From NCBI GenBank assembly GCA_002495535.1, contig DAFX01000070.1, positions 1 to 21,831 of the forward strand: 21,831 nucleotides of DNA. The letters run 5' to 3'. The notes below the pieces were generated by a model, which worked only from the letters and a program-made list of their open reading frames with translations, was not told where the DNA came from and made no database searches. Shown one piece after another: positions 7,550 through 15,057 of the stretch. Positions within the stretch are counted from its first letter, which is position 1. Each line of letters begins with the position of its first letter. Source of the stretch: Euryarchaeota archaeon UBA433 (GTDB lineage: Archaea; Thermoplasmatota; Poseidoniia; Poseidoniales; Poseidoniaceae). Position numbers and translations under genes: made by a program.

Positions 7550-9370
7550 TCAAAGTCTTGTACGGCGTTGGAGCAAGCCAATAGCGATGCCAACGAACAG
7601 AACGATGAGCAGAGAGGGTGCGAATGAGGGTACCAATCCAGGCGAGCCAATCGATGCCCCGGTCACAACCATGTGGTTGTTGTTGTTGCCTTCATCGTAC
7701 TCATCGATGACATTGAGGTAATCGATGACTAATCGGAGGTCGTATTGGCCAGTTTGTGGAACTGTGTAATTCCAAATGAGGGTTTCAGTGCTGTCCGAGA
7801 GGGTTCCAGAGGGGAGGGTTCTGGCTTCCATCACCGTCCAACTGACGGCTGCTGTGCGGTCGGCCGGTGCGGATTCCAAACGAACTACGATGCTGCCCCC
7901 ATAGTCCTGATTGCTCTCTAACACGCTTGTGATTGTGACGTTGCCTGAGTTTTCCCCGGGTCGAACAATCAAACGGTCAAGGTTCGTTTCCGTTGCGTTC
8001 CAGAACAAATCAAGGCCGGGAAGGATTTGGAATGAACTTGGATTGGAGGTGTATTCGTTTCCAGCTTGATCGACGACAACAGCCCGCAACATGAGGTGTT
8101 GCCGGGATTTTGTGGCCCAATTGGAGAGTGCTACTGTTGCGTCTAATCCATCCACGCCAAAATTCAACCATCGGCCAGAAAGATCTGGAGTTTGCCCTAC
8201 GCCGTTTGAATCAAATCCATATTGCATGTAGGAGGCTGTGGAATCAATCCCTGAACCATCATCTTGAGCGTTAAAACTGACATTCGCCGGACCTACACGG
8301 CTGGTGGTGAGTTCGTCGACAACCCAGCCGCTTGGTTCTGGTGCAGTTTCATCCACTCGAATCTCCACTTGGGAAATTGGACCAATGTTGCCAACCCGAT
8401 CTAAAGATCGGAACTGGACGGTGTGGTTTCCTTCCTCGAATTCGAAGGTCGTAGAATCTGTTGTCACGGTTGACCATGTTGTGCCGTCCGAACTGAACTG
8501 GCAACTGGCGACCCCACTTCCTTGACCGTCATCGGCAGAGGTCATCAGTCCAGACACGACGACTGCTCCCGTATTTTGCCAAGCGTTGCCCGACCCAACG
8601 GTCAGGGTTCCGAGCGTGGGCCCCGTTCGATCAATACCAATGAACAAAGTGTCACTCGCTGAAAGCCCTGAATCATCGTGGATGGTAAGCAGTGGGTTGT
8701 AGGTGCCTTCACTCATTGCTCCACTTGTCCAATCCCAACCGTAATTGAGGCTGTTCGGGCCATCGTTTGATGGTGCGCCAGGACCGGGTGCATTGGCAAG
8801 CGTAGCGTAAGTCAAATCGTCATCACTCGCTCCCCATCGGAAAGCAATGGCATCGGTTGCAGCAATGGAAAACCATGCTCGGTCACCAGCAGAGTCACCG
8901 CTGCCAACATCCGCGTTCAATGCAGTGAAAATGGTAATCAGAGGCACTTGGTTCGCAATTGAGAAAGAATTTGAAGTCACGACCACGCTCTCATTGACGT
9001 CGTCGTCCCAAGCGGTTGCTCGTAGATTGTAGGTACCGTTAGCGTGTGCAGTCGAATCAAAATAAGTCAGCCAAGGGACGCTGGTGAGGTTGGTTATGGT
9101 CGTCCATGAAGCCCCATCGGAGGAGAGTTCTATGAGCAGAGATGAGACGTTCGCATTTCCTGTAAGGGCGAAAGAGAGTTGGTACTGTCCAGTGATTGAG
9201 CTTCCACTTGCAGGTCCGTTTGAGAAAGCGAGTTGAAGGTTGGATGTGTAAGCGGGCGATGTTGTTTCTTCAAGCGCTGAAGGTGCGGCATCGTGAACGT
9301 TGAAGAGTGGAGATGCACCCATCCCCAACAGGAGAACAACAAGGAACGCTGTTACCGCCGTCCTTCCCAT
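7550..9370 (-). CDS. Secreted, C-terminally anchored Ig-like/CARDB surface protein
   Basis: No specific function is recognised. From ATG 9370 the protein has 606 residues: an N-terminal signal-like helix (MGRTAVTAFLVVLLLGMGAS), several beta-sandwich modules of the type found in surface proteins (SSDGASWTTI, GTYNLRATAWDDD, and FSSDGTTWSTVTTD then GNHTVQFRSLDRVGN), a final CARDB-like domain at about 450-575 with the hallmark YNVIDEYDEGNNNN-like end (here YLNVIDEYDEGNNNN), a transmembrane helix at about 584-601 and a short basic end (QRRTRL). This is the N-out, single C-terminal anchor topology of archaeal envelope proteins. A TTG at 9400 would add 10 residues with a GGGGAG only 2 bases ahead. 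The KH gene follows 25 bp downstream on the same strand, so the two are probably co-transcribed. Confidence 0.85.
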   Translation of the reverse strand: MGRTAVTAFLVVLLLGMGASPLFNVHDAAPSALEETTSPAYTSNLQLAFSNGPASGSSITGQYQLSFALTGNANVSSLLIELSSDGASWTTITNLTSVPWLTYFDSTAHANGTYNLRATAWDDDVNESVVVTSNSFSIANQVPLITIFTALNADVGSGDSAGDRAWFSIAATDAIAFRWGASDDDLTYATLANAPGPGAPSNDGPNSLNYGWDWTSGAMSEGTYNPLLTIHDDSGLSASDTLFIGIDRTGPTLGTLTVGSGNAWQNTGAVVVSGLMTSADDGQGSGVASCQFSSDGTTWSTVTTDSTTFEFEEGNHTVQFRSLDRVGNIGPISQVEIRVDETAPEPSGWVVDELTTSRVGPANVSFNAQDDGSGIDSTASYMQYGFDSNGVGQTPDLSGRWLNFGVDGLDATVALSNWATKSRQHLMLRAVVVDQAGNEYTSNPSSFQILPGLDLFWNATETNLDRLIVRPGENSGNVTITSVLESNQDYGGSIVVRLESAPADRTAAVSWTVMEARTLPSGTLSDSTETLIWNYTVPQTGQYDLRLVIDYLNVIDEYDEGNNNNHMVVTGASIGSPGLVPSFAPSLLIVLFVGIAIGLLQRRTRL

Positions 9371-9567
9371 GAACCCTTGACGGCTGAGGTTGTCCTTCAA
9401 TGCTCCCCTTTCTTTGAGGCCAGAAGACGGCCATTTCGACTTGCTCTTCGGTATTCATGGCGTTGGCCAACAATGGATTTGGCGCTGGTCTCAAAGGTGA
9501 AGGAACAGCGATTTTTTGGGTCTGTTTGAGATGGGTTCAAGTGCTTTGCAGGGCCTACCTCTTTTGT
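9371..9567. promoter_or_regulatory. Divergent intergenic region between two surface-protein genes
   Basis: Up to 197 bases between the chosen starts of two divergent genes, expected to hold both promoters. I see no convincing TATA box. A perfect 10-bp palindrome GTTGGCCAAC lies at 9462-9471, and its right half (GCCAA) also forms an inverted repeat with TTGGC at 9479-9483, making it a candidate regulator site. A T-run (9512-9517 area) lies 50 bases before the + strand gene. Confidence 0.35.
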
Positions 9568-12384
9568 ATGGCGAACTCATGGAAGGCACTTGCTGCAATT
9601 CTCTTGCTTGGTCTGGCCACTATGCCCCTCAACGTCAGCGCTGAGCAAGTGGGCGATATTCAGGCCTCGGCAGCGACTGTTGCCTTTTCCCCTTCTGCCC
9701 CGCAAGCAGGAGATACGGTGACGATTTATTTGACGATGTACAACAGCGGCCAATCCTATGCAACCGACGTTGAGTACACGTTCTATCGCGAGAATCTGGG
9801 CTCGCCAAACATCATCGAACAAGGTCGAGTTGACATTGCTGCTGAATCCACACAAGAGGTGTCCACCCAATGGATCAATGCCATCGAAGGCGAGCATGAA
9901 GTCGTCATCGAGATTGAACACCCAAGGAACTCTGGAGTCACCACTGATTTCTTCGTACCATTTACCGTAACGGGCTTGCCGAATCTGAAGGTTACCACGA
10001 TCGAAATCGCTCCAACAACCGACATTTTTGCCGGCGACACCGTGACCCTCTCCTCACTGGTCCGGAACACTGGAAGCGAGCCTGCTGGTGCAAGCGTGCT
10101 GCATGTCGATTTGCCCGGCGTTCCCGATCAAGACCTGACCACGCCGGGATTGGATGCAGGGACTTCCGCATGGGTGAACACCACCTTCCTCGCTCCAGCC
10201 AGCGGGGTTCACACAGTCTACATCACTCCAGATTACGAATCAGCGGTGCAGGAGTCGTCGGAAGTGAACAAAGAGCAGAGCATCGAATTCACAGTCGAAA
10301 CTCGTATGGATGTCTACCATCAAGGAGAGATGACTGTTGAAATCGAAGAAGGGGCGTTGGAAGGCCCGTGGGTCGTTACGGGGCGTCTTGCCCGCACCAA
10401 CGGCAGCGGTACAACCGAAGTACCAATGTGGCTCGAGATCCCAGACGATAATGGTGGAACCGTCACTTCTGTGCCGTTTACCGTGGTGATGACCGGTGAA
10501 GGGTATGCGGAGAAAGAATGGACCCACACCCTGACTTCGAGCGACCTCAGTTCCCTTGCGGTCGGCCAGCATCAAGTGACCGCCCAAATCGATCCGTTTG
10601 GCAATGCACCATTTATTCAAGAATCCACAACCAACGACCGAGCCACAGCGGCCCTGTCGATTTTCCCAATCCCTGACGTCTTTGTAGACCCCATCGCTAT
10701 CGCCTCGAGCCCCTCGGTGAACTCCGGTGAGAAGGTCACATGGCGAGTCAGCATGAGCAACAATGGGGACATCGAAGTTTCAGGAAAACTCCACTACACC
10801 TGGGAGGGCACCGAAGATACATCCCCAGTCATCTACCTTGATCCGGGCCAAAGCCGGACCTGGGAAGTTGAATTGACGACGTCCCTTGGCGCCCACGAAG
10901 CCAATTTTGTCGCAGGTTGGGTTCCATTGGCAGGAAGCTGGGATTCGAACCCTTTGAACAGTGAAGCCAATGGAATTGTGGCCGTTGAGGCAGAACTGCG
11001 CCTCGAATGGTGGCTTTCCTCGTTTAGCATCACCAACGATGCTGCAGAACCTGCTTCCTCCCCGCTCGATGCAGGTGAAACTTACACCATGTCCATCGAA
11101 CTCACCAGCACTGAAACAGGGGATTTGTGGTTTGATTGCATCGACGGCAATAATGAACTGCTAGCCAACCTGAGCGCTTCAGTGGAAAACCGGGGCGACC
11201 GTGTTGCCTTGTCGTGCGACTTCGTGGCTTATGCCCCAATCTCGACGGTTCGTTTGATCCCATCAGATTCGACCATCACCACCACCTTCACTCGTACGTT
11301 CACCACCGTGCTCACCGACGATGCCATTGACGACCTCAATCAGAACACCGAATTGGGCACCATTGGTCTGATTGGCTTGGGTGCGCTTATTCTGCTGGGC
11401 GTACTGATTGGCGCCATCTTGCTCACAAGGGACAGGGAAGAGGAAGTTGAGCGCGATATTTTCGATTATTGTCCTGCTTGTGATGGTGAACTGGAAGGGG
11501 ACGAAGACCGTTGCCCACACTGCGCATTCAACCTGAAAAAGGCCAGAAAACAATTCCACGATTGTGAAGAATGTGGCGAATCCATTCCTGATTTACTTGA
11601 CAATTGCGTTTATTGTGGTGCCGAACAAGATGTTGCATCGTACTTCGAACAACGACAACGCCGAGAACCTGAGGCCAAGGAAACCGTTGCTCTGCCAGAT
11701 CCTGAAGAAGATGAGAATGAAATCGTTGCAGGAACAGAGAACTTCGCACAAGCTGTGAAGGACTTCGGCTATGACGAAGACAACCTCGAGGAGGAATGGG
11801 ATGAAAACATCGCCAGCGCAGAAGCCGAGGTTGAAGCGGCATACGACCGTAAAAACGCGTTCTGGGTCGACCGTGAAAACATGACCGAAGAGGAAATAGA
11901 AGCCTATGAAAATACGGTCACTACGACCCTAAAAGGCATGGATGAACTCGGTGAGGACGGCGTTGACATTGACGCTTTACTCAAGGAGAAAGGCGATATT
12001 ATTTCGCTCAAAGATGAGGGCGATGATGGCTCAGAACTCAGCGCAAGTGATGCAGATATTCGAGGTCGCCTTTACGAAATCACGGGCGAGGAAGGCATCA
12101 TGCCTGGTGACAAGGTCCATGTCGGCATGAACCTAACAGACTCCGCTTTCGCAGGCAATGAAGTTGCAGATACCACTGCCGACTTTACCGTGAACGACGA
12201 GGAAGAGAAACCACTCACGGCCGACAACCCAGATTCTTCCAAGCCAAAGCCTGCTCGTCGCAGAGCCCCAAGGCGCAAAGCAGCAGAAGACCCAGCACCA
12301 GCCCTCTCTGAATGTGGTGCATGTGGTGCAGATCTCCCAATGGATGCAAAGGAATGTGGCACCTGCGGTGCTAAGTTCGAGTGA
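9568..12384 (+). CDS. Large surface protein: CARDB-like ectodomain, one TM helix, cytoplasmic zinc ribbons
   Basis: Function unknown. From ATG 9568 there are 938 residues. Residues 1-24 are a clear signal peptide (MANSWKALAAILLLGLATMP, then NVSA). The ectodomain holds repeated CARDB-like beta-sandwiches (VAFSPSAPQAGDTVTIYLTM; LKVTTIEIAPTTDIFAGDTV; a module starting VDPIAIASSPSVNSGEKVTW). A transmembrane helix spans 596-619 and is followed by a charged stop-transfer (TRDREEEVERD). The cytoplasmic part has one zinc ribbon with C635, C638, C649, C652, a second with C666, C669, C680, C683, a long acidic linker, a short basic stretch (KPARRRAPRRK), and a third CxxC...CxxC at the end (C916, C919, C930, C933). 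The frame is open upstream to 9457, but those codons encode no signal peptide and are probably untranslated. It is divergent from the other CARDB protein. Confidence 0.88.
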   Translation: MANSWKALAAILLLGLATMPLNVSAEQVGDIQASAATVAFSPSAPQAGDTVTIYLTMYNSGQSYATDVEYTFYRENLGSPNIIEQGRVDIAAESTQEVSTQWINAIEGEHEVVIEIEHPRNSGVTTDFFVPFTVTGLPNLKVTTIEIAPTTDIFAGDTVTLSSLVRNTGSEPAGASVLHVDLPGVPDQDLTTPGLDAGTSAWVNTTFLAPASGVHTVYITPDYESAVQESSEVNKEQSIEFTVETRMDVYHQGEMTVEIEEGALEGPWVVTGRLARTNGSGTTEVPMWLEIPDDNGGTVTSVPFTVVMTGEGYAEKEWTHTLTSSDLSSLAVGQHQVTAQIDPFGNAPFIQESTTNDRATAALSIFPIPDVFVDPIAIASSPSVNSGEKVTWRVSMSNNGDIEVSGKLHYTWEGTEDTSPVIYLDPGQSRTWEVELTTSLGAHEANFVAGWVPLAGSWDSNPLNSEANGIVAVEAELRLEWWLSSFSITNDAAEPASSPLDAGETYTMSIELTSTETGDLWFDCIDGNNELLANLSASVENRGDRVALSCDFVAYAPISTVRLIPSDSTITTTFTRTFTTVLTDDAIDDLNQNTELGTIGLIGLGALILLGVLIGAILLTRDREEEVERDIFDYCPACDGELEGDEDRCPHCAFNLKKARKQFHDCEECGESIPDLLDNCVYCGAEQDVASYFEQRQRREPEAKETVALPDPEEDENEIVAGTENFAQAVKDFGYDEDNLEEEWDENIASAEAEVEAAYDRKNAFWVDRENMTEEEIEAYENTVTTTLKGMDELGEDGVDIDALLKEKGDIISLKDEGDDGSELSASDADIRGRLYEITGEEGIMPGDKVHVGMNLTDSAFAGNEVADTTADFTVNDEEEKPLTADNPDSSKPKPARRRAPRRKAAEDPAPALSECGACGADLPMDAKECGTCGAKFE

Positions 12385-12547
12385 ACTTGGTGAATGGAAG
12401 GCGCCCGTCGGCTTTCATAGGGTACGTCACAGCTTTCGCTCGGCAGGTCCAGACGTCATTCGGGCATCCTCAGGTACGGGTTCTGTCCTTTCAACCCTCG
12501 CAAGAACCTGCATTGAATTGATATGCGAGGTGCGGCTGGCGTAATCG
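12385..12547 (+). promoter_or_regulatory. Intergenic region upstream of the lipoprotein gene
   Basis: 163 bases without a gene. An A/T-rich segment TTGAATTGATAT (12513-12524) sits 24-35 bases before the lipoprotein ATG and could act as a TATA element. GAGGTG (12527-12532) is SD-like but 15 bases from the ATG, longer than usual. No tRNA or convincing hairpin was seen. Confidence 0.3.
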
Positions 12548-13093
12548 ATGAAGCGGTACCTTCTCCCTTTGGCGTTGGTTCTCACCCTCATGCTGTCAAG
12601 CACAGCTGGGTGCCTTGGTTTGATTCAAGCACGTGAAGGGCTCGAACAAATGCGGGGTGAAGCAACATCTTCTATATCGGTTGATTCCATTAGCATTAGC
12701 CATGTTTTCGACACCATCGATATTGAGCCATACACCAACTCCAGCACCATTGAAGTCAGTGCAGAATCAACTCAGGTTGTTATTTATCGAAAAGTCACCC
12801 TCATTGGAACAGATGTCATCTCATGCTCTGATGGTGGGCTATCGAGGTACGTGAAAGCCACTTTGATCGATTCTAACGGCGATGTGCAATGGGAATTGGA
12901 TGAATGTGAAGACGTTCAACCGATCACGATTACGATCACACCACCGCCAGCCCTTGCAGTGGGGGAATGGGAACTATTGGTTGAGGCACGAGGCGTCGGC
13001 ATTCCGGGTACTGCTGCCCAAGACACCTTCACTGTCACAGTGAGCGTCACAAACACATGCATTGTGTATCCGCCAAGCGATACGTGCGAGTGA
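12548..13093 (+). CDS. Small predicted lipoprotein
   Basis: Not assignable to a family. The 181-residue protein begins with a signal helix (MKRYLLPLALVLTLMLSS) and a lipobox TAGC with C22 as the probable lipidated cysteine, so it should be anchored on the outer face of the membrane. The mature part is short and beta-rich (TSSISVDSISISHVFDTIDI; EVSAESTQVVIYRKVTLIG; ITITPPPALAVGEWELLVEA), like a single immunoglobulin-like domain, with four cysteines (one in VISCSD, one in DECEDV, C171 and C180) that could form two disulfides. It is convergent with the Cas4-like gene, and the two stop codons touch (TGA at 13091-13093, then TCA). Confidence 0.75.
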   Translation: MKRYLLPLALVLTLMLSSTAGCLGLIQAREGLEQMRGEATSSISVDSISISHVFDTIDIEPYTNSSTIEVSAESTQVVIYRKVTLIGTDVISCSDGGLSRYVKATLIDSNGDVQWELDECEDVQPITITITPPPALAVGEWELLVEARGVGIPGTAAQDTFTVTVSVTNTCIVYPPSDTCE

Positions 13094-13096
13094 TCA
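13091..13096. other. Abutting convergent stop codons (TGATCA)
   Basis: The TGA stop of the lipoprotein gene is followed with no gap by TCA, the reverse complement of the TGA stop of the Cas4-like gene. The flanks extend it to the palindrome GTGATCAC (13090-13097). The same arrangement occurs at 6775-6780. Confidence 0.7.
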
Positions 13097-14290
13097 CACC
13101 AAAGATTCGGTGCAAGCATACCTTCTGGAACAGTTTTGGCACTTACCCGGCCGCTCGTGATTTCTCTTTGCACCGCCTTCAACCATCAGGCGCTGCACTT
13201 CAGAAATAGCATCGAACAGCTCTTTTTTGGTCGCTTCAGTCCAATCGATTTGGTGAAGATTTTCTTTTCCGTATCGGATCACTCCGTAAGGTGAACTTTT
13301 CTTGGTGCTGACTTCAACGAGGTGCAGGTAGGCGAGCACCTGCATTCTGTGGGATGCATGAGGGTGCTTGGGAACCTTCCCAGTTTTCTGTTCAACAGGA
13401 ATAAATTCGCCATCAACAATCACGATTTGATCAGGTCTTCCTCTCAAACCAGTCACGTCATCAGTCAAGAGGTTCGTGGAGGTGTCATCGTCCGAATAGG
13501 CAACATCAACCCCATCTTCTAAGTCAATATCAACACGGGCACTTTCAATGGCATTCTCTGAAAGCAAAACTTTCTGCAGTTGATAGGAGGCGGCCAAGGT
13601 CCAAGCCATTGCGGTGAGGAAAAGAATGAATGTGGCCTGGGACCGATTGTCCGCTCCTGCGAGTGCTATAGCGTGAAGACCCAGAACGATTGAACCAAAC
13701 AACAGCGATACTTCTGTTCGTCCGGCTTCAAACCATCCACCGATGAAATTTCGTTGTTCAAAAATAGGCTGAATTTCATGATGCTCCCTCAGGATCCGAG
13801 TTCGAGTTTGGGCAACAGTCTCGTTCCACCCGGTCAAATTTCGCCATGGCAAATAGGTCGCAACGAGGCCCGCCATCAACAGGACCAATGCCCAAAGAGC
13901 GAGGTAGCGGGCAAGCACCAACGGCGTGCGGACCACATCATCGATGTAACTGAATGCAATTCCATCGATCACAAAAGCGACCGTCACAGAGAACCACCAT
14001 GTCCAGATGATTGTTGCTCGGCGTGATCGAAATTTCATCTCCTTGAAGGCTTCCATTTGTTCGTGAATCTCAGCATGCTTCCGAATCCCCGCCTCGATGG
14101 CTTCCCCTTGGCCAGAATTTCCTTGCCGGGACAACGACCACGACATTGGGCAATATTCGTGTCGCTCAAGGTCGCTGGCGCTTAACGGAAGCGCGACATT
14201 GTTTTCATCACGCCAAATTTCATCGTTGTGCAAACTGGCTTCGTAGGTCACGATTTCGGCGTCGTTCGCAACCAACGATTCCTCCGCCAT
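13094..14290 (-). CDS. Membrane-embedded Cas4/RecB-like Fe-S nuclease
   Basis: PD-(D/E)XK nuclease of the Cas4/Dna2/RecB type, here with four predicted transmembrane helices. From ATG 14290 it has 398 residues. The N-terminal SASDLERHEYCPMSW holds C47; AGIRKHAEIH carries the family histidine (H72); GLRGRPDQIVIV gives D287, IPVEQKTGK gives E300 and K302, and QVLAY gives the QxxxY motif (Q317, Y321). The C-terminal CQNCSRRYAC supplies C384, C387 and C393, so all four 4Fe-4S ligands of Cas4 are in place. Hydrophobic helices at about 93-112, 123-147, 193-212 and 218-238 separate the histidine from the D-ExK core; an even number puts both nuclease halves on the same, presumably cytoplasmic, side. 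No cas1, cas2 or CRISPR is nearby. An ATG at 14377 would add 29 low-complexity residues. Confidence 0.85.
   Translation of the reverse strand: MAEESLVANDAEIVTYEASLHNDEIWRDENNVALPLSASDLERHEYCPMSWSLSRQGNSGQGEAIEAGIRKHAEIHEQMEAFKEMKFRSRRATIIWTWWFSVTVAFVIDGIAFSYIDDVVRTPLVLARYLALWALVLLMAGLVATYLPWRNLTGWNETVAQTRTRILREHHEIQPIFEQRNFIGGWFEAGRTEVSLLFGSIVLGLHAIALAGADNRSQATFILFLTAMAWTLAASYQLQKVLLSENAIESARVDIDLEDGVDVAYSDDDTSTNLLTDDVTGLRGRPDQIVIVDGEFIPVEQKTGKVPKHPHASHRMQVLAYLHLVEVSTKKSSPYGVIRYGKENLHQIDWTEATKKELFDAISEVQRLMVEGGAKRNHERPGKCQNCSRRYACTESLV
13577..14014 (-). other. Four-helix transmembrane insertion in the Cas4-like nuclease
   Basis: Codons for residues 93-238. Two hydrophobic hairpins (one starting TIIWTWWFSVTVAF, the other starting EVSLLFGSIVLGLHAIAL) are joined by a roughly 45-residue polar segment (about 148-192). 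Short connections between helices 1-2 and 3-4 would face outward, and the polar segment inward. Confidence 0.75.
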
Positions 14291-14391
14291 GCCTCTCAGT
14301 TGAGCGCCCCTGCCTTGAGTTCTTCCACGGCTTGAGTCGGTGAAAACGCTCTGTTTTGGGCACGGCTTCGTTTGCATTCGCTACGAAGCGG

Positions 14392-14399
14392 TTTAATAT
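14392..14399 (+). promoter_or_regulatory. Probable TATA box for rpsB
   Basis: TTTAATAT is about 35-42 bases before the S2 start codon. With the usual archaeal spacing, transcription would begin near 14420, giving a very short leader that still includes the ribosome binding site. Read on the other strand (ATATTAAA) the same element would place a start of transcription downstream of ATG 14377, which favours ATG 14290 for the divergent nuclease gene. Confidence 0.55.
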
Positions 14400-14422
14400 G
14401 GGGTTCAAGTCGGGCGATTGCT

Positions 14423-14427
14423 GAGGT
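14423..14427 (+). promoter_or_regulatory. Ribosome binding site for rpsB
   Basis: GAGGT lies 6 bases before ATG 14434. Confidence 0.55.
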
Positions 14428-14433
14428 CTTGCA

Positions 14434-15042
14434 ATGTCCGAAGAAACTACTTTACTCGTGCCCTTTGAATCCTATGAGGAAAACGCGGTTAACATCGGTA
14501 CTCAACAAAAGAGTGCTGATATGGCCCGATTTATCGACACCGTCCGTGAAGACGGTCTCTACCTCCTCGATGTCAACATGACCGATTCCCGTATCCGTTC
14601 TATTGCAGAATTCCTCAACCGCTACGATGCTCCTCGCATCATGGTCGTTTCTGCCCGTCAATACGGTCAACGCCCAGCTCGTAAATTCGCAGAATCAATT
14701 GGAGCAAACGCTGCAGTTGGTCGTTTCATTCCAGGATCCCTGACCAACCCAGTGCTCCGTTCCTATGTCGAACCTGACATTCTTTTCGTTACAGACCCGG
14801 CTGCGGATCAGCAAGCATTGCGAGAAGCAGTCAACTCCGGTTTGCCAATCGTCGGTATCGTCGACGCAAACAACAACCTTCGTAACGTCGATATCGCACT
14901 CCCTGCAAACAACAAGGGTCGCCGTTCACTTGCTATGGTGTACTGGCTTTTGGCCCGTGAAGTTCTCAAGGTCCGTGGCGCAACCACTGACGAGGATTGG
15001 GCAGCAGCCGAAGACCTCGAAGAGTGGCAATCCACCTTCTGA
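14434..15042 (+). CDS. rpsB: Small-subunit ribosomal protein S2
   Basis: Archaeal-type uS2 (family of eukaryotic RPSA/p40) of the 30S subunit. The 202-residue length matches archaeal S2 and is shorter than bacterial S2. Diagnostic stretches include VNIGTQQKSADMARFI, DGLYLLDVNMTDSRI, RIMVVSARQYGQRPARKFAE, the pair RFIPGSLTNP and EPDILFVTDPAADQQALREA, and LPIVGIVDANNNLRNVDIAL followed by PANNKGRRSL. In many archaea rpsB sits with rpoN/rpoK and eno; here it stands alone with its own TATA element and ribosome binding site between two minus-strand genes. It ends 12 bp from the convergent dus gene. Low use of rare codons and many repeated codons (CGT, CTC, AAC) fit a highly expressed gene. Confidence 0.96.
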   Translation: MSEETTLLVPFESYEENAVNIGTQQKSADMARFIDTVREDGLYLLDVNMTDSRIRSIAEFLNRYDAPRIMVVSARQYGQRPARKFAESIGANAAVGRFIPGSLTNPVLRSYVEPDILFVTDPAADQQALREAVNSGLPIVGIVDANNNLRNVDIALPANNKGRRSLAMVYWLLAREVLKVRGATTDEDWAAAEDLEEWQSTF

Positions 15043-15057
15043 AGCCTCGACCCTTCA
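15040..15057. terminator. Small hairpin spanning the convergent stops of rpsB and dus
   Basis: TGAAG (15040-15044) pairs with CTTCA (15053-15057) around an 8-base loop. The outer bases of the stem are the stop codons of the two convergent genes. The stem is only 5 bp, so its function as a terminator is uncertain. Confidence 0.3.

Noticed and set aside
6778..7650. Long version of the KH protein starting at 7650
   Set aside because: It would overlap the 3' end of the upstream gene by 100 bases, and the extra residues are an out-of-frame reading of that gene's transmembrane segment.
9457..9567. 37-codon upstream extension of the large surface protein
   Set aside because: A signal peptide begins exactly at ATG 9568; the extension would bury it inside the chain.
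12385..12547. Possible tRNA or small RNA in the 163-bp gap
   Set aside because: No cloverleaf, no TTCGA-type T-loop with matching stems, and no strong hairpin was found by eye.
13094..14290. The Cas4-like gene as part of a CRISPR-Cas locus
   Set aside because: No repeat array and no cas1, cas2 or effector gene is present anywhere in the window.
14291..14377. ATG 14377 as the start of the Cas4-like gene
   Set aside because: The added 29 residues are low-complexity and lie at or upstream of the likely transcription start; not excluded, but less likely.
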